From Chitinophaga chungangae (lineage in GTDB: Bacteria; Bacteroidota; Bacteroidia; Chitinophagales; Chitinophagaceae): DNA of 64,000 nucleotides. A model generated the notes under the pieces. The model was not told the DNA's origin and did no database searches. It saw only the letters and a program-made list of their open reading frames with translations. Shown here one piece after another: positions 18,187-27,500 of the stretch (its first letter is position 1; each line of letters begins with the position of its first letter). Location of the stretch: positions 310,001 through 374,000 of the forward strand of contig NZ_JAGHKP010000004.1 in NCBI RefSeq assembly GCF_017742215.1, in the 5' to 3' direction. The position numbers were made by a program, and so were the translations under genes.

Positions 18187-18585
18187 ATGATCAGGTCGAT
18201 ATTTACAATTTTCCTTTCTATATTTTTTCTGCTGCTGGGGAGATATGCTTTTACCTTTCATAACCGCGCCTGCCATATGCCGGCGAGCACGTACGGGAGA
18301 ACCGCTTCAACCGTCTGCCTTACCCAGGACAAACCCGGCCGGATCAGCAAACCTTTAACGCATAACCAAAAAGGGGATCACAAAGCAAAGGCCGTTGAAA
18401 TAGAGGAGGAGGAAAACGAGCTGTCACTTTTCAGCAAACACCTGGAATCATATCATTTCTGGCGTTCTTTTTTCGACGATCAATCCGACGCTTCCGGCGA
18501 CCCGGACGACCCCCTTCCTTTCTGCGAACATTTTTCTTTTTATTCTTCCTACAAATTTATCATTCACCTGGTAATCAGGATTTGA
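18187..18585 (+). CDS. Small unrecognised exported protein
   Basis: A 132-residue protein I do not recognise. The first ~22 residues (MIRSIFTIFLSIFFLLLGRY) form a signal peptide or membrane anchor. A polar middle rich in Lys and Glu (KAVEIEEEENELSLF) follows, then an aromatic and acidic stretch (HLESYHFWRSFFDDQSD) and a hydrophobic end (YKFIIHLVIRI). The ATG at 18187 fits the signal. A candidate promoter lies about 100 bases upstream, and the efflux adaptor starts 151 bases downstream, so it may be a leader gene of that operon. Its codon choice looks less GC-biased than its neighbours. It could be an accessory or stress-induced protein; no function is assigned. Confidence 0.55.
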   Translation: MIRSIFTIFLSIFFLLLGRYAFTFHNRACHMPASTYGRTASTVCLTQDKPGRISKPLTHNQKGDHKAKAVEIEEEENELSLFSKHLESYHFWRSFFDDQSDASGDPDDPLPFCEHFSFYSSYKFIIHLVIRI

Positions 18586-18600
18586 TATGTTAGCCCGTAC

Positions 18601-18621
18601 CAGGCGATTTTCGTTCGCCTG
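18601..18621 (+). other. Hairpin between the small gene and the efflux operon
   Basis: CAGGCGA, loop TTTTCGT, TCGCCTG is a perfect 7-bp stem 15 bases after the preceding stop. It has no T run, so it is a weak terminator at best and may be an RNA-processing or partial-stop element. A second weaker stem (GGGCA/TGCCC with two outer C-G pairs) lies at 18669-18689. The rest of 18586-18736 holds nothing else I recognise. Confidence 0.35.
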
Positions 18622-18736
18622 AAACTCCCTTCCACCCGACATTTGCGCAACCTGCCCAGCCTTAGGGGCCGGGGCATTTCATGCCCGGGAAGGAATATAG
18701 CGCTCAAAGAACCGCATTAAGAACACATCAAATACT

Positions 18737-19819
18737 ATGAAAAGGATTTTCATGCTCATGGGCTTGTGGGCCGTACTATGCCATACAAGCTGCAAACCAA
18801 AAGAAGAAAACAAGGAAGAAGCCGCCAAACTGGTGGTGACCAGCCCGCTGAAAATGGATACGACCATCACCCGGGAATACGTTTGCCAGATCCGCTCCAT
18901 CCGCAACATCGAATTGCGGGCACAGGAAAAAGGGTACCTGCAGGACATTTTCGTGGACGAAGGCCAGGAAGTGAAAGCCGGGCAGCTGCTGTTCCGCATC
19001 ATGCCGAAACTGTACGAGGCCGAAGCGCTCAGAGCTGAAGCCGAAGCGGAAGCCGCTGAGATCGAAGTGCAGAACACGCAGGCGCTGGCAGACCGCAACG
19101 TGGTTTCCAAAAACGAACTGGCCCTCGCAAAGGCCAAATTGAAAAAAGCAAAGGCCGAACTGGCGCTGGCACAGGCCCATCTTGCGTTTACGGAGATCAG
19201 GGCGCCGTTCGACGGCATCATGGACCAGCTGCACCTGAAAAAAGGAAGCCTCGTGGAAGAAGGCGACCTGCTCACCAGCCTGTCAGACAACAGCCGCATG
19301 TGGGTATACTTCAACGTATCTGAACCGGAATACCTCACCTATGCCTCCAACGCAAAACCGAAAGAAAAGCTGAAAGTGGACCTGTTGCTGGCCAACAAGG
19401 AAATTTTCAAACACGCGGGCGTGGTGGAAACCATCGAAGGGGAATTTAACAACGAAACCGGCAATATCGCCTTCAGGGCCACTTTCCCGAACGGGGAAGG
19501 ATTGCTGCGCCATGGCGAAACCGGTAACGTGCTCATCAAACAGCCGCTGAAAAACGCGCTGATCATCCCGCAGAAAGCTACGCTCGAGATACTCGACAAA
19601 AAATATGTGTACGTGGTGAACAAAGACAACGTGGTGCAGTTGCGCCCCATCACCATCGAGGCCGAAATGCCCGACCTGTACGTGCTGAAGGAAGGCGTGA
19701 ACGAAAATGAGAAGATCCTGCTGGAAGGCCTGCGCAAGGTAAAAAACAACGACAAGATCGCATTCGATTATGAAGAACCGAAGGCGTTGATCGATCATTT
19801 GATGTTGCCGTCAGAATAA
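18737..19819 (+). CDS. RND efflux periplasmic adaptor (membrane fusion protein)
   Basis: A 360-residue HlyD/AcrA-type adaptor bridging the inner-membrane pump and outer-membrane channel. It has a lipoprotein signal with Cys19 (CHTSC). The split lipoyl domain is visible (RAQEKGYLQDIFVDEGQEVK at about 62-81, and FTEIRAPFDGIMDQLHLKKG). Between its halves lies an Ala/Glu/Lys-rich coiled-coil hairpin (AEALRAEAEAEAAEIEVQNT). A beta-barrel domain follows with VYFNVSEPEYL, then a membrane-proximal domain. It is first of three genes; the permease starts 24 bases after its stop. The export substrate cannot be predicted. Confidence 0.93.
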   Translation: MKRIFMLMGLWAVLCHTSCKPKEENKEEAAKLVVTSPLKMDTTITREYVCQIRSIRNIELRAQEKGYLQDIFVDEGQEVKAGQLLFRIMPKLYEAEALRAEAEAEAAEIEVQNTQALADRNVVSKNELALAKAKLKKAKAELALAQAHLAFTEIRAPFDGIMDQLHLKKGSLVEEGDLLTSLSDNSRMWVYFNVSEPEYLTYASNAKPKEKLKVDLLLANKEIFKHAGVVETIEGEFNNETGNIAFRATFPNGEGLLRHGETGNVLIKQPLKNALIIPQKATLEILDKKYVYVVNKDNVVQLRPITIEAEMPDLYVLKEGVNENEKILLEGLRKVKNNDKIAFDYEEPKALIDHLMLPSE

Positions 19820-19843
19820 TGTAAGAATCAAAAAAATAACAGG

Positions 19844-22800
19844 ATGTTTAATATATTCATGAAAAGGCCGGTGTTTGCGATAGTGATATCTTTCTTCATT
19901 ATCTTCATGGGCATACTGGCCATTAACACCCTTCCCACCTCACAATTCCCGTCTATTGCGCCGCCAAGGGTGATCGTGAGCGTGGCGTACCCGGGAGCCA
20001 GCGCCGATGTGCTGGTGCAGTCCGTTCTTATCCCGATGGAAAAAGCGGTGAACGGCGTGCCGGGTATGAAGTACATGACCTCCGACGCCACCAGCGCCGG
20101 TGAGGCCAATATACAGGTCGTGTTCGACCTGGGCACAGACCCGAACCAGGCGGTGGTAAACGTAAAGAACCGTATTGAGCAGGTGACCAGCAGGCTGCCG
20201 CCGCTCGTTCAGCGCGAAGGGCTCGTGGTGAACATTTTGCAGCCGAACATGCTGATGTACGTGAACGTATACAGCAAAGATCCAAAGGCCAACGAAAATT
20301 TCCTGTACAACTATGCTAACATCAACATATTGCAGGAACTGAGAAGGGTGAAAGGGATCGGCAGCGCGCAGATCCTCGGCAGCCGCCAGTACGCGATGCG
20401 CATCTGGCTGAAGCCGGACAGGATGCGCGCATACAACGTTTCAACCGAAGAAGTAATGGAAGCGCTGGGCTCCCAGAGCATCATCGGCTCGCCGGGCAGG
20501 CTCGGCCGGAGCGACGGCAAACGCTCCGAAGCGCTCGAATATGTATTGACCTACCCGGGCCGATACAACAAACCCGAACAGTATAAAGACGTGATCATCC
20601 GCGCCAGCTCCGAGGGTGAGATCCTTTACCTGAAAGACGTGGCGGATGTGGAATTCGGCAGCGAGTTCTACGACATCTATTCCAACCTGAACGGCCACCC
20701 TTCCGCCGCTATCGTGCTGAAACAAACATACGGCAGTAACGCCAGCGACGTGATCAAGGCCATCAAAGCCAAACTGGACGAGATCAAAAAAAGCTCTTTC
20801 CCGCCGGGAATGGACTATGAGATCAGCTACGACGTTTCCAACTTCCTGAACGCTTCCATCGAAAAGGTAATTCACACCCTGGCGGAAGCTTTTGTGCTGG
20901 TAGCCATCGTGGTGTTCCTGTTCCTCGGCGACTGGCGGTCTACGCTTATTCCCACGCTGGCGGTGCCCGTATCGCTCGTGGGCGCGTTTTTCTTCATGCA
21001 GCTTTTCGGGCTTACGATCAACCTCATCACACTGTTCGCGCTCGTATTGGCGATCGGTATCGTGGTGGATAACGCGATCGTGGTGATCGAGGCGGTGCAC
21101 GCAAAAATGGAAGAGGAGGACCTTTCGCCGTACCAGGCCACCATCAAGGTAATTCATGAGATCAGCGGGGCGATCATCGCGATCACGTTCGTCATGACGG
21201 CCGTGTTTATCCCGGTGGCGTTCATGTCCGGCCCTGTCGGGATCTTTTACCGGCAGTTCTCCATCACCATGGCCACGGCGATCGTGCTTTCCGGCGTGGT
21301 GGCGCTTACGCTTACGCCGGTGCTTTGCGCCATGATCCTGAAAAACAATCATGGCAAACCGCGCAAAAAATCACCCATCGATAAATTCATCGACGCCTTC
21401 AACCGTGGTTTCGAAAAAGTGACCGGCAGATACACCGGCCTGCTGAGACTGATCGTGAACAGGCGGCTGGTTACCTTCGCGATATTGCTGGCGTTCGGTT
21501 TCGGCATATTGGGCATTTCCCGCAACCTGCCTTCCGGTTTTATCCCGAACGAAGACCAGGGCATGATCTACGCCATCATTCAAACGCCGCCCGGCTCCAC
21601 CCTGGAAAGAACGAACGATCTCGCGCGCAAGCTGCAGGATATCGCCGAACATGTGGAAGGCATCCGTTCCGTTTCCGCACTGGCGGGGTATGAAGTGCTC
21701 ACTGAAGGCCGCGGGTCCAACGCCGGCACCTGCCTGATCAACCTCGAAGACTGGTCGGACCGTAAACATTCGGTGACGGAGATCATCGAAGAGCTGGAAG
21801 AAAAATCGAAGGAAATTCCCGGTGCAACGATCGAATTCTTTGGCCCACCTGCCGTACCGGGCTACGGCGCGGCGGGCGGTTTCGCATTGCGCCTGCTGGA
21901 TAAAACGAACAGCGACGATTACCGCGACCTCGAAAAAGTGAACGACGAATTTATGGCGGCGCTCGAAAAACGCAAAGAACTGAAAGGTTTGTTCACCTTC
22001 TTCAGCGCCAACTACCCGCAGTACGAACTGCAGATCGACAATAAAGCCGCGATGCAGAAAGGCGTTTCCATCGGCAAGGCCATGGACAACCTGTCTATCC
22101 TCATCGGCAGTACCTACGAGCTGGGCTTCATCCGCTTCGGTACTTCCCTTAAGGTGTACGTGCAGGCTTCCCCCGAATACAGGGCGCTGCCGGACGATCT
22201 CATGAAACTTTACGTGAAAAACGACCGCGATGAAATGGTGCCTTATTCCGCATTCATGTCGATCAAAAAATCGCACGGCCTCAATGAGATCACGCGCTAT
22301 AACATGTACACGTCTTCCGCCATCAGGGGCGAGCCCGCCGCGGGTTACAGCTCCGGCGAAGCGGTGGACGTGATCCGGGAAGTAGCGGCCAAAACCTTGC
22401 CGCGCGGCTACGATATAGACTGGGAAGGGCTTTCGAAAGACGAATCCGAACGCGGGAATGAAGCCTTGTACATTTTCCTCATCGTGTTGGGTTTTGTGTA
22501 CCTGATCCTTGCCGCGCAGTATGAAAGTTTCATTTTGCCGCTGGCCGTGCTGTTTTCGTTGCCCGCAGGGGTTTTCGGAGCGTTTTTACTGGTGAAGGTG
22601 ATGGGCCTGGCCAACGATATTTACGCACAGGTGGGCCTGGTGATGCTCGTGGGGCTGCTGGGTAAAAATGCCGTGCTGATCGTGGAGTTTGCCGTGCAGA
22701 AACACCGCGCGGGCGCTACGGTGCTGGAAGCGGCCATCGAAAGCGCGAAGGTGCGTTTCCGCCCGATCCTGATGACTTCCCTCGCATTCATCGCCGGCCT

Positions 22801-23011
22801 GATACCGCTGGTATTCGCCACAGGTCCGGGCGCCATCGGCAACCGTACCATCGGCGCGGCTTCCGCGGGCGGCATGCTGATCGGTACAGTGTTCGGGGTG
22901 ATCATCATCCCCGGCCTGTATTACATCTTCGCCAAAATAGCGGAGAAACGCAAGCTGATCCGGCACGAAGAGGAGAATCCATTAACTGAAGAAATCGAAC
23001 ACAATGTTTAA
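19844..23011 (+). CDS. RND-family inner-membrane efflux permease (HAE1 type)
   Basis: A 1055-residue proton-driven pump, full length for AcrB-like proteins. It shows two repeats of transmembrane segments separated by large periplasmic loops. The N terminus MFNIFMKRPVFAIVISFFII matches the family. The proton-relay region in TM4 reads GIVVDNAIVVIE with Asp409 followed by Asn410; in AcrB these two positions are both Asp (407/408). The TM10 lysine is kept (GLLGKNAVLIVEF, Lys941). It works with the upstream adaptor and downstream channel. Its last 8 bases overlap the next gene, suggesting translational coupling. Likely substrates are toxic hydrophobic compounds, by family only. Confidence 0.95.
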   Translation: MFNIFMKRPVFAIVISFFIIFMGILAINTLPTSQFPSIAPPRVIVSVAYPGASADVLVQSVLIPMEKAVNGVPGMKYMTSDATSAGEANIQVVFDLGTDPNQAVVNVKNRIEQVTSRLPPLVQREGLVVNILQPNMLMYVNVYSKDPKANENFLYNYANINILQELRRVKGIGSAQILGSRQYAMRIWLKPDRMRAYNVSTEEVMEALGSQSIIGSPGRLGRSDGKRSEALEYVLTYPGRYNKPEQYKDVIIRASSEGEILYLKDVADVEFGSEFYDIYSNLNGHPSAAIVLKQTYGSNASDVIKAIKAKLDEIKKSSFPPGMDYEISYDVSNFLNASIEKVIHTLAEAFVLVAIVVFLFLGDWRSTLIPTLAVPVSLVGAFFFMQLFGLTINLITLFALVLAIGIVVDNAIVVIEAVHAKMEEEDLSPYQATIKVIHEISGAIIAITFVMTAVFIPVAFMSGPVGIFYRQFSITMATAIVLSGVVALTLTPVLCAMILKNNHGKPRKKSPIDKFIDAFNRGFEKVTGRYTGLLRLIVNRRLVTFAILLAFGFGILGISRNLPSGFIPNEDQGMIYAIIQTPPGSTLERTNDLARKLQDIAEHVEGIRSVSALAGYEVLTEGRGSNAGTCLINLEDWSDRKHSVTEIIEELEEKSKEIPGATIEFFGPPAVPGYGAAGGFALRLLDKTNSDDYRDLEKVNDEFMAALEKRKELKGLFTFFSANYPQYELQIDNKAAMQKGVSIGKAMDNLSILIGSTYELGFIRFGTSLKVYVQASPEYRALPDDLMKLYVKNDRDEMVPYSAFMSIKKSHGLNEITRYNMYTSSAIRGEPAAGYSSGEAVDVIREVAAKTLPRGYDIDWEGLSKDESERGNEALYIFLIVLGFVYLILAAQYESFILPLAVLFSLPAGVFGAFLLVKVMGLANDIYAQVGLVMLVGLLGKNAVLIVEFAVQKHRAGATVLEAAIESAKVRFRPILMTSLAFIAGLIPLVFATGPGAIGNRTIGAASAGGMLIGTVFGVIIIPGLYYIFAKIAEKRKLIRHEEENPLTEEIEHNV

Positions 23012-24440
23012 ACGAAGCATATACAAATACGCAGCGCTTGGCTGTGTTTGCCTGACGTACGCCGCCTGCAAAATTCCCGAACTGACGGGGAAAACGACCG
23101 AGAACAGAAACGTTCCGGCAGCGTACGCCGCATCGCAGGACACGGCCAACATCGCGAAGATCAAATGGAAGGAATATTTCACCGATCCCTACCTTGCCGC
23201 GCTGATCGATACGGCGCTGAAAAATAACCAGGAGCTGAACATCACGCTGCAGGAAATAGAGATCACTCGCAACGAGATCCGCGTCCGGAAAGGGGAATAC
23301 CTGCCGTTTGTGGGCGTAAAAGCCGGCGCCGGCGTGGATAAACCGGGGAGGTACACCAGCCAGGGCGCGGGCGACGCCACCACCGAGATCAAACCCGGTA
23401 AAGAAATGCCCGATCCGCTGCCGGACTTCCTGGTGGCGGCTTACGCAACCTGGGAGGTGGATATCTGGCACAAATTGCGCAACGCCAAAAAGGTGGCCAT
23501 TGCCAAATATTTGTCTACCGTGGAAGGGAAAAATTTCGTGATCACCAACCTGGTGGCCGAGATCGCCAATTCTTATTACGAATTGCTGGCGCTGGACAGT
23601 CAGCTCGATATCGTCAAAAAGAACATCGCCATCCAGAACAACGCGCTGGAGATCGTAAAACTGCAGAAAGAAGCCACGCGCGTAACCGAGCTGGCCGTGC
23701 GGAAATTCGAAGCGGAAGTGCTGAAAACAAAAAGCCTGCAGTTCGACATCCAACAGCAGATCACCGAAACGGAAAACAGGATCAATTTCCTGCTGGGACG
23801 CTACCCTGCGCCCATTGCGCGGAACGACCAGGCTTTCAACACAGAGGTGTCTGATCTCGTGAGCGCCGGCATTCCTTCGCAGCTGCTGGAAAACCGCCCG
23901 GACATTAAAAAAGCCGAGCAGGAGCTGGCCGCGGCCAAACTGGACGTGAAGGTCGCTAAAGCGCGGTTCTATCCGTCGCTGGGCATTTCCGCGTCGGTAG
24001 GTTACCAGGCGTTTAACCCTTCGTACCTGCTGAAAACGCCGGAATCGCTGCTGTATTCGCTTTCCGGCGACCTGGTCGCCCCGTTGGTGAACAGGAACGC
24101 GATCAAAGCGGATTATTACAATGCCAACGCCCGGCAGATACAGGCGGTATACAACTACGAACGCAGCATATTAAACGCGTATTTCGAAGTGGCCAACCAG
24201 CTGTCCAAACTCGGTAACCTGAAAAAGAGCTACGACCTGAAAGCGAAACAGGTGGAAACGCTCACACAATCCATCACGATCTCGAACGATCTTTTCACTT
24301 CGGCGCGCGCCGATTATATGGAAGTGCTGCTCACGCAGCGCGACGCGCTGGAATCGAAGTTCGAGCTGATCGAAACGCAGAAGCGGCAAATGAATGCCAG
24401 GGTGAATATTTACCAGGCGTTGGGCGGCGGATGGAATTAA
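23004..24440 (+). CDS. Outer-membrane efflux channel (TolC/OprM/NodT family lipoprotein)
   Basis: A 478-residue outer-membrane factor completing the tripartite pump. The lipoprotein signal reaches Cys22 (TYAAC). Two repeats of the OEP domain are seen, with long helices (LIDTALKNNQELNITLQEIE in the first, LLENRPDIKKAEQELAAAKL in the second). The motif ENRPDI and AKARFYPSLGISASVGYQ are typical of the NodT class. The ATG lies inside the permease gene (8-base overlap). A hairpin shared with the convergent regulator gene lies downstream. Confidence 0.94.
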   Translation: MFKRSIYKYAALGCVCLTYAACKIPELTGKTTENRNVPAAYAASQDTANIAKIKWKEYFTDPYLAALIDTALKNNQELNITLQEIEITRNEIRVRKGEYLPFVGVKAGAGVDKPGRYTSQGAGDATTEIKPGKEMPDPLPDFLVAAYATWEVDIWHKLRNAKKVAIAKYLSTVEGKNFVITNLVAEIANSYYELLALDSQLDIVKKNIAIQNNALEIVKLQKEATRVTELAVRKFEAEVLKTKSLQFDIQQQITETENRINFLLGRYPAPIARNDQAFNTEVSDLVSAGIPSQLLENRPDIKKAEQELAAAKLDVKVAKARFYPSLGISASVGYQAFNPSYLLKTPESLLYSLSGDLVAPLVNRNAIKADYYNANARQIQAVYNYERSILNAYFEVANQLSKLGNLKKSYDLKAKQVETLTQSITISNDLFTSARADYMEVLLTQRDALESKFELIETQKRQMNARVNIYQALGGGWN

Positions 24441-24477
24441 GAATTGTTTGCTGATACGTCGCAGAATAGAGGGATAC

Positions 24478-24515
24478 AAAGTCATCAACGGCCGTTACAG
24501 GCTGTTGGTGACTTT
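24478..24515. terminator. Bidirectional terminator hairpin between convergent genes
   Basis: A 16-bp stem (AAAGTCATCAACGGCC with GGCTGTTGGTGACTTT, two G-U pairs) encloses the loop GTTACA. A-rich and T-rich ends flank both sides. It sits between the stops of the efflux channel (24440) and the minus-strand regulator (24530) and would serve both, though the T runs are short. Confidence 0.65.
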
Positions 24516-24529
24516 CCCGTTTATGGCGT

Positions 24530-27500
24530 TTATTCCTGTCCACGGTAATTTTTCGGGGCCTGTCCGTACATGTCTTTAAAATATTTATTGAAAAGATTGT
24601 AATTGGAAATGCCCACTTCGGCCATCACTTCGGAAATTCTCATCGAGCCTTTTGCCAGCAGCTGCGCCGCCCGTTTCATCCTGATCTGCCTGATCAGTTC
24701 TGACGCGGTTTTGCCGATGATATCGTGCAGCCTCCGGTGAAGATGCATCCTGCTCATGGTTACCTGCTGACTGAGCGCTTCCACGCTGAAGCCGGGATCG
24801 GAAATATTTTTTTCTATGATGCCGATCACCTGTTTTAATAATTCCGCATCGGCGTCGGGTATTTCCATTTCCGCGGGCGTGGCGATGTTTTGTTTGTAAA
24901 GATTGGCCATCAGCCGCTGGTCGGATTGGAGGATGTTGTGGATCTTGAGCAGCAGCAGGCGATAATCGCAGGGTTTGCCGATAAAATCGTCTGCGCCCGC
25001 TTCCAGGGCCTGTTGCAATGCTTCGTTGCCGTTGCGAACGCTATGCACGATCACGGGAATGTGACTGGTGCCGGCATGGCTTTTCAGCTGCCTGCAAAGT
25101 GAGATGCCGTCCATCCGGGGCATCATCAGGTCTGTCAGGATCACGTCCGGCTGGTATTTGATAGCGTATTCCAGCCCGGTTTGCCCGTCCCGCGCTTCAT
25201 ACACCTGGAATTGTTCGCTCACATGCTCGCGGATGTAAGCCAGCTGTTCTTCATTGTCTTCAATGATCAGGAAACTGCGCCGGTTCTTTTCTTTTTTGAC
25301 GGGAACGGTTTGCTGTTGCACCTTTTCAGGTTTGTAGATCTCGCCCGGCGGAAAACTATGCAGTCCTACCGGGAAAGAAATTTTAAATGTGGCGCCCGCA
25401 TTTTCGATAGACGATACCTCGATGTTTCCGTGGTGCAGCTCGATCAGCTTTTTCGACAACGCCAGCCCGATGCCGCTGCCGAAACTGCTCTGTTTTTTTC
25501 CCTGGTAGAACATGTCGAATATCTGCCCGATCTCTTCCGGGTCGATGCCGGTGCCTGTATCGCGGAAAGTGATGTGCGCTTCGGGAGACAGGCCTTCCGC
25601 GCCCGTCACCGTCAGGGTCACTTCCACTTCACCATTTTCCGGCGTGTATTTGAAGGCGTTCGCCAGCAGGTTGAAGATCACTTTTTCGATCTTGTCTTTA
25701 TCGTACCACGCGGCATAGCTCATCCGGTCGAATTGAAAGCTGTAACGGATCTTTTTCTGTTCGGCCGTCCAGTTGAAAGCGTTTTTCACATTCGCCACGG
25801 TTTGCACGATATCTCCCTGCGTGATGAACATGCTGTTGCTTTCAGACGAGATCTTCCGCAGGTCCAGCACCTGGTTGATGAGCGTGCAAAGCCGCTGGGT
25901 ATTGCTGCTGACCAGTTCCAGCCTGAACCGGCAGAAATGATCGTAATCGCCGGCCCTGTCCAGCAATTCGCGCACCGGGCCGGAGATCAGGTTTAGCGGC
26001 GTTCTCAGCTCGTGGGTAATGTTGGTGAAAAAATTCAGCTTCAGTTCGTTCAGTTCCGTCACTTTTTCCTTTTCAAGTTTTTCCTGGTACACCCGCTCTT
26101 TGAGCATGTGTTTGGTTTTATAATGCCGCAGGATAAAGAGCACCAGCGCCGCAAGCAGCAGCAGGTAAATGCTTTTCGCCCACCAGGTGGCCCAGGGCGC
26201 GGGCTCTATCACGAATGTGATCCGTTTGTATTGCCCGTTCCAGCGCCCGTCGTTGTTAGATGCAGTGATGAGGAACTGGTAGGTTCCGGCGGGCATGTTG
26301 GAATACGCCGCAAAACGCTGTCCTGCGTTGGCAACGATCCAGTTTTCATCGTAACCCTGCAGCCGGTATTTGAACCGGTTGTTTTCCGGTAACGCGTAGT
26401 GCAGGGAGGCGAATGTGAGCAGGAAATTGTTTTCCCGGTACGACAGTACGATCCGGTCGGTGTTGTTGATGTCTTTTTCGAGAATAACGCGGTCGTTGAT
26501 CTTTTCGCCGGCCTGTACGTTTTGGTTAAATATTTTGAGGCCGGTAAGCGCCAGTTGGGTAGGGAAAGGATTGTCCTGTATATCTTCCGGTTTAAAATAA
26601 TTCAGCCCATTGATGCCGCCCACGTACATCAGCCCGTCCGCATTTCGGTAAACGGCTTCGGTGAGGGTATTGCTTTGCAGGCCGTCTTTGTGGGAATATC
26701 TTTTTACTTCGTTGCGCTGCGGGTTGAACCTGAGCAATCCCTGGCTGTTGCTCAGCCAGAGGTTCTGCCGGTCGTCTTTCAGGATGCCGAGTATCTTGCG
26801 GTCCTGGAGCGTCGGGTGCCGGATGTGGCTGATGTCGCCGATATTCCCGTCTGTACTGAGACGTACCTTATCAAGCCCTGCATCGGTACCCAGCCACATA
26901 ATGTCGGAGCTGTCGCGAAAAATGCTCCAGATATAATTGCTGGTGAGGCCGTTGCCGGCTTTCTGCTGGATGGCGCTCACTTCGTAATGGCCTTCGCTGT
27001 CGTAACTGACCCTGTTTAGGCCGCTGCCGATGGTGCTTACCCACATCAGGGGAAATACGGGGTCGGCATATACCAGGAAAGTGTATTTGGAGCTGAGCCC
27101 TTCGGCCGTGTTTACATTGGAAATGCGGCCGGTGGTGATATTGTAAATGTAAATGCCTTCCCAGGTGGTGAGCCAGAGACGGCCGAACCGATCTTGCGCA
27201 ATGCCGTGTATGTTGAGTTTCGGGAGTTGCAGCTTGGGTGGGCCGTTTTTGCCGATGCGGAACAGCCCGGCAGAAGTGCCTGCCCATTTGTCGCCGCTAC
27301 GATCTGTAAAAATGGACGACACCCATTCCCGCCCCACTACGGATTCGTAGTTGTGCAGCGTTTTGGTGGGAAGATGGTAGCTGAACAGGCCTTCGTTGGA
27401 CGTGCCCACCCAAATGTTCTGCCCGTCGTCGCAAACCGCGGTTACAAATTTTCCCTTGTAGCCCAGCTCGCCGATATGATCGCTCATAAGCGGGTAAAAA

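Noticed and set aside
17969..18190. 73-codon plus-strand open frame upstream of the small exported protein
   Set aside because: It starts inside the terminator tail and spans the candidate promoter at 18053-18083; there is no clear initiation context.
18638..18645. GACATTTG as a second promoter for the efflux operon
   Set aside because: It fits the -7 box at 7 of 8 bases, but no TTG is found at the right distance and no supporting repeats are seen.
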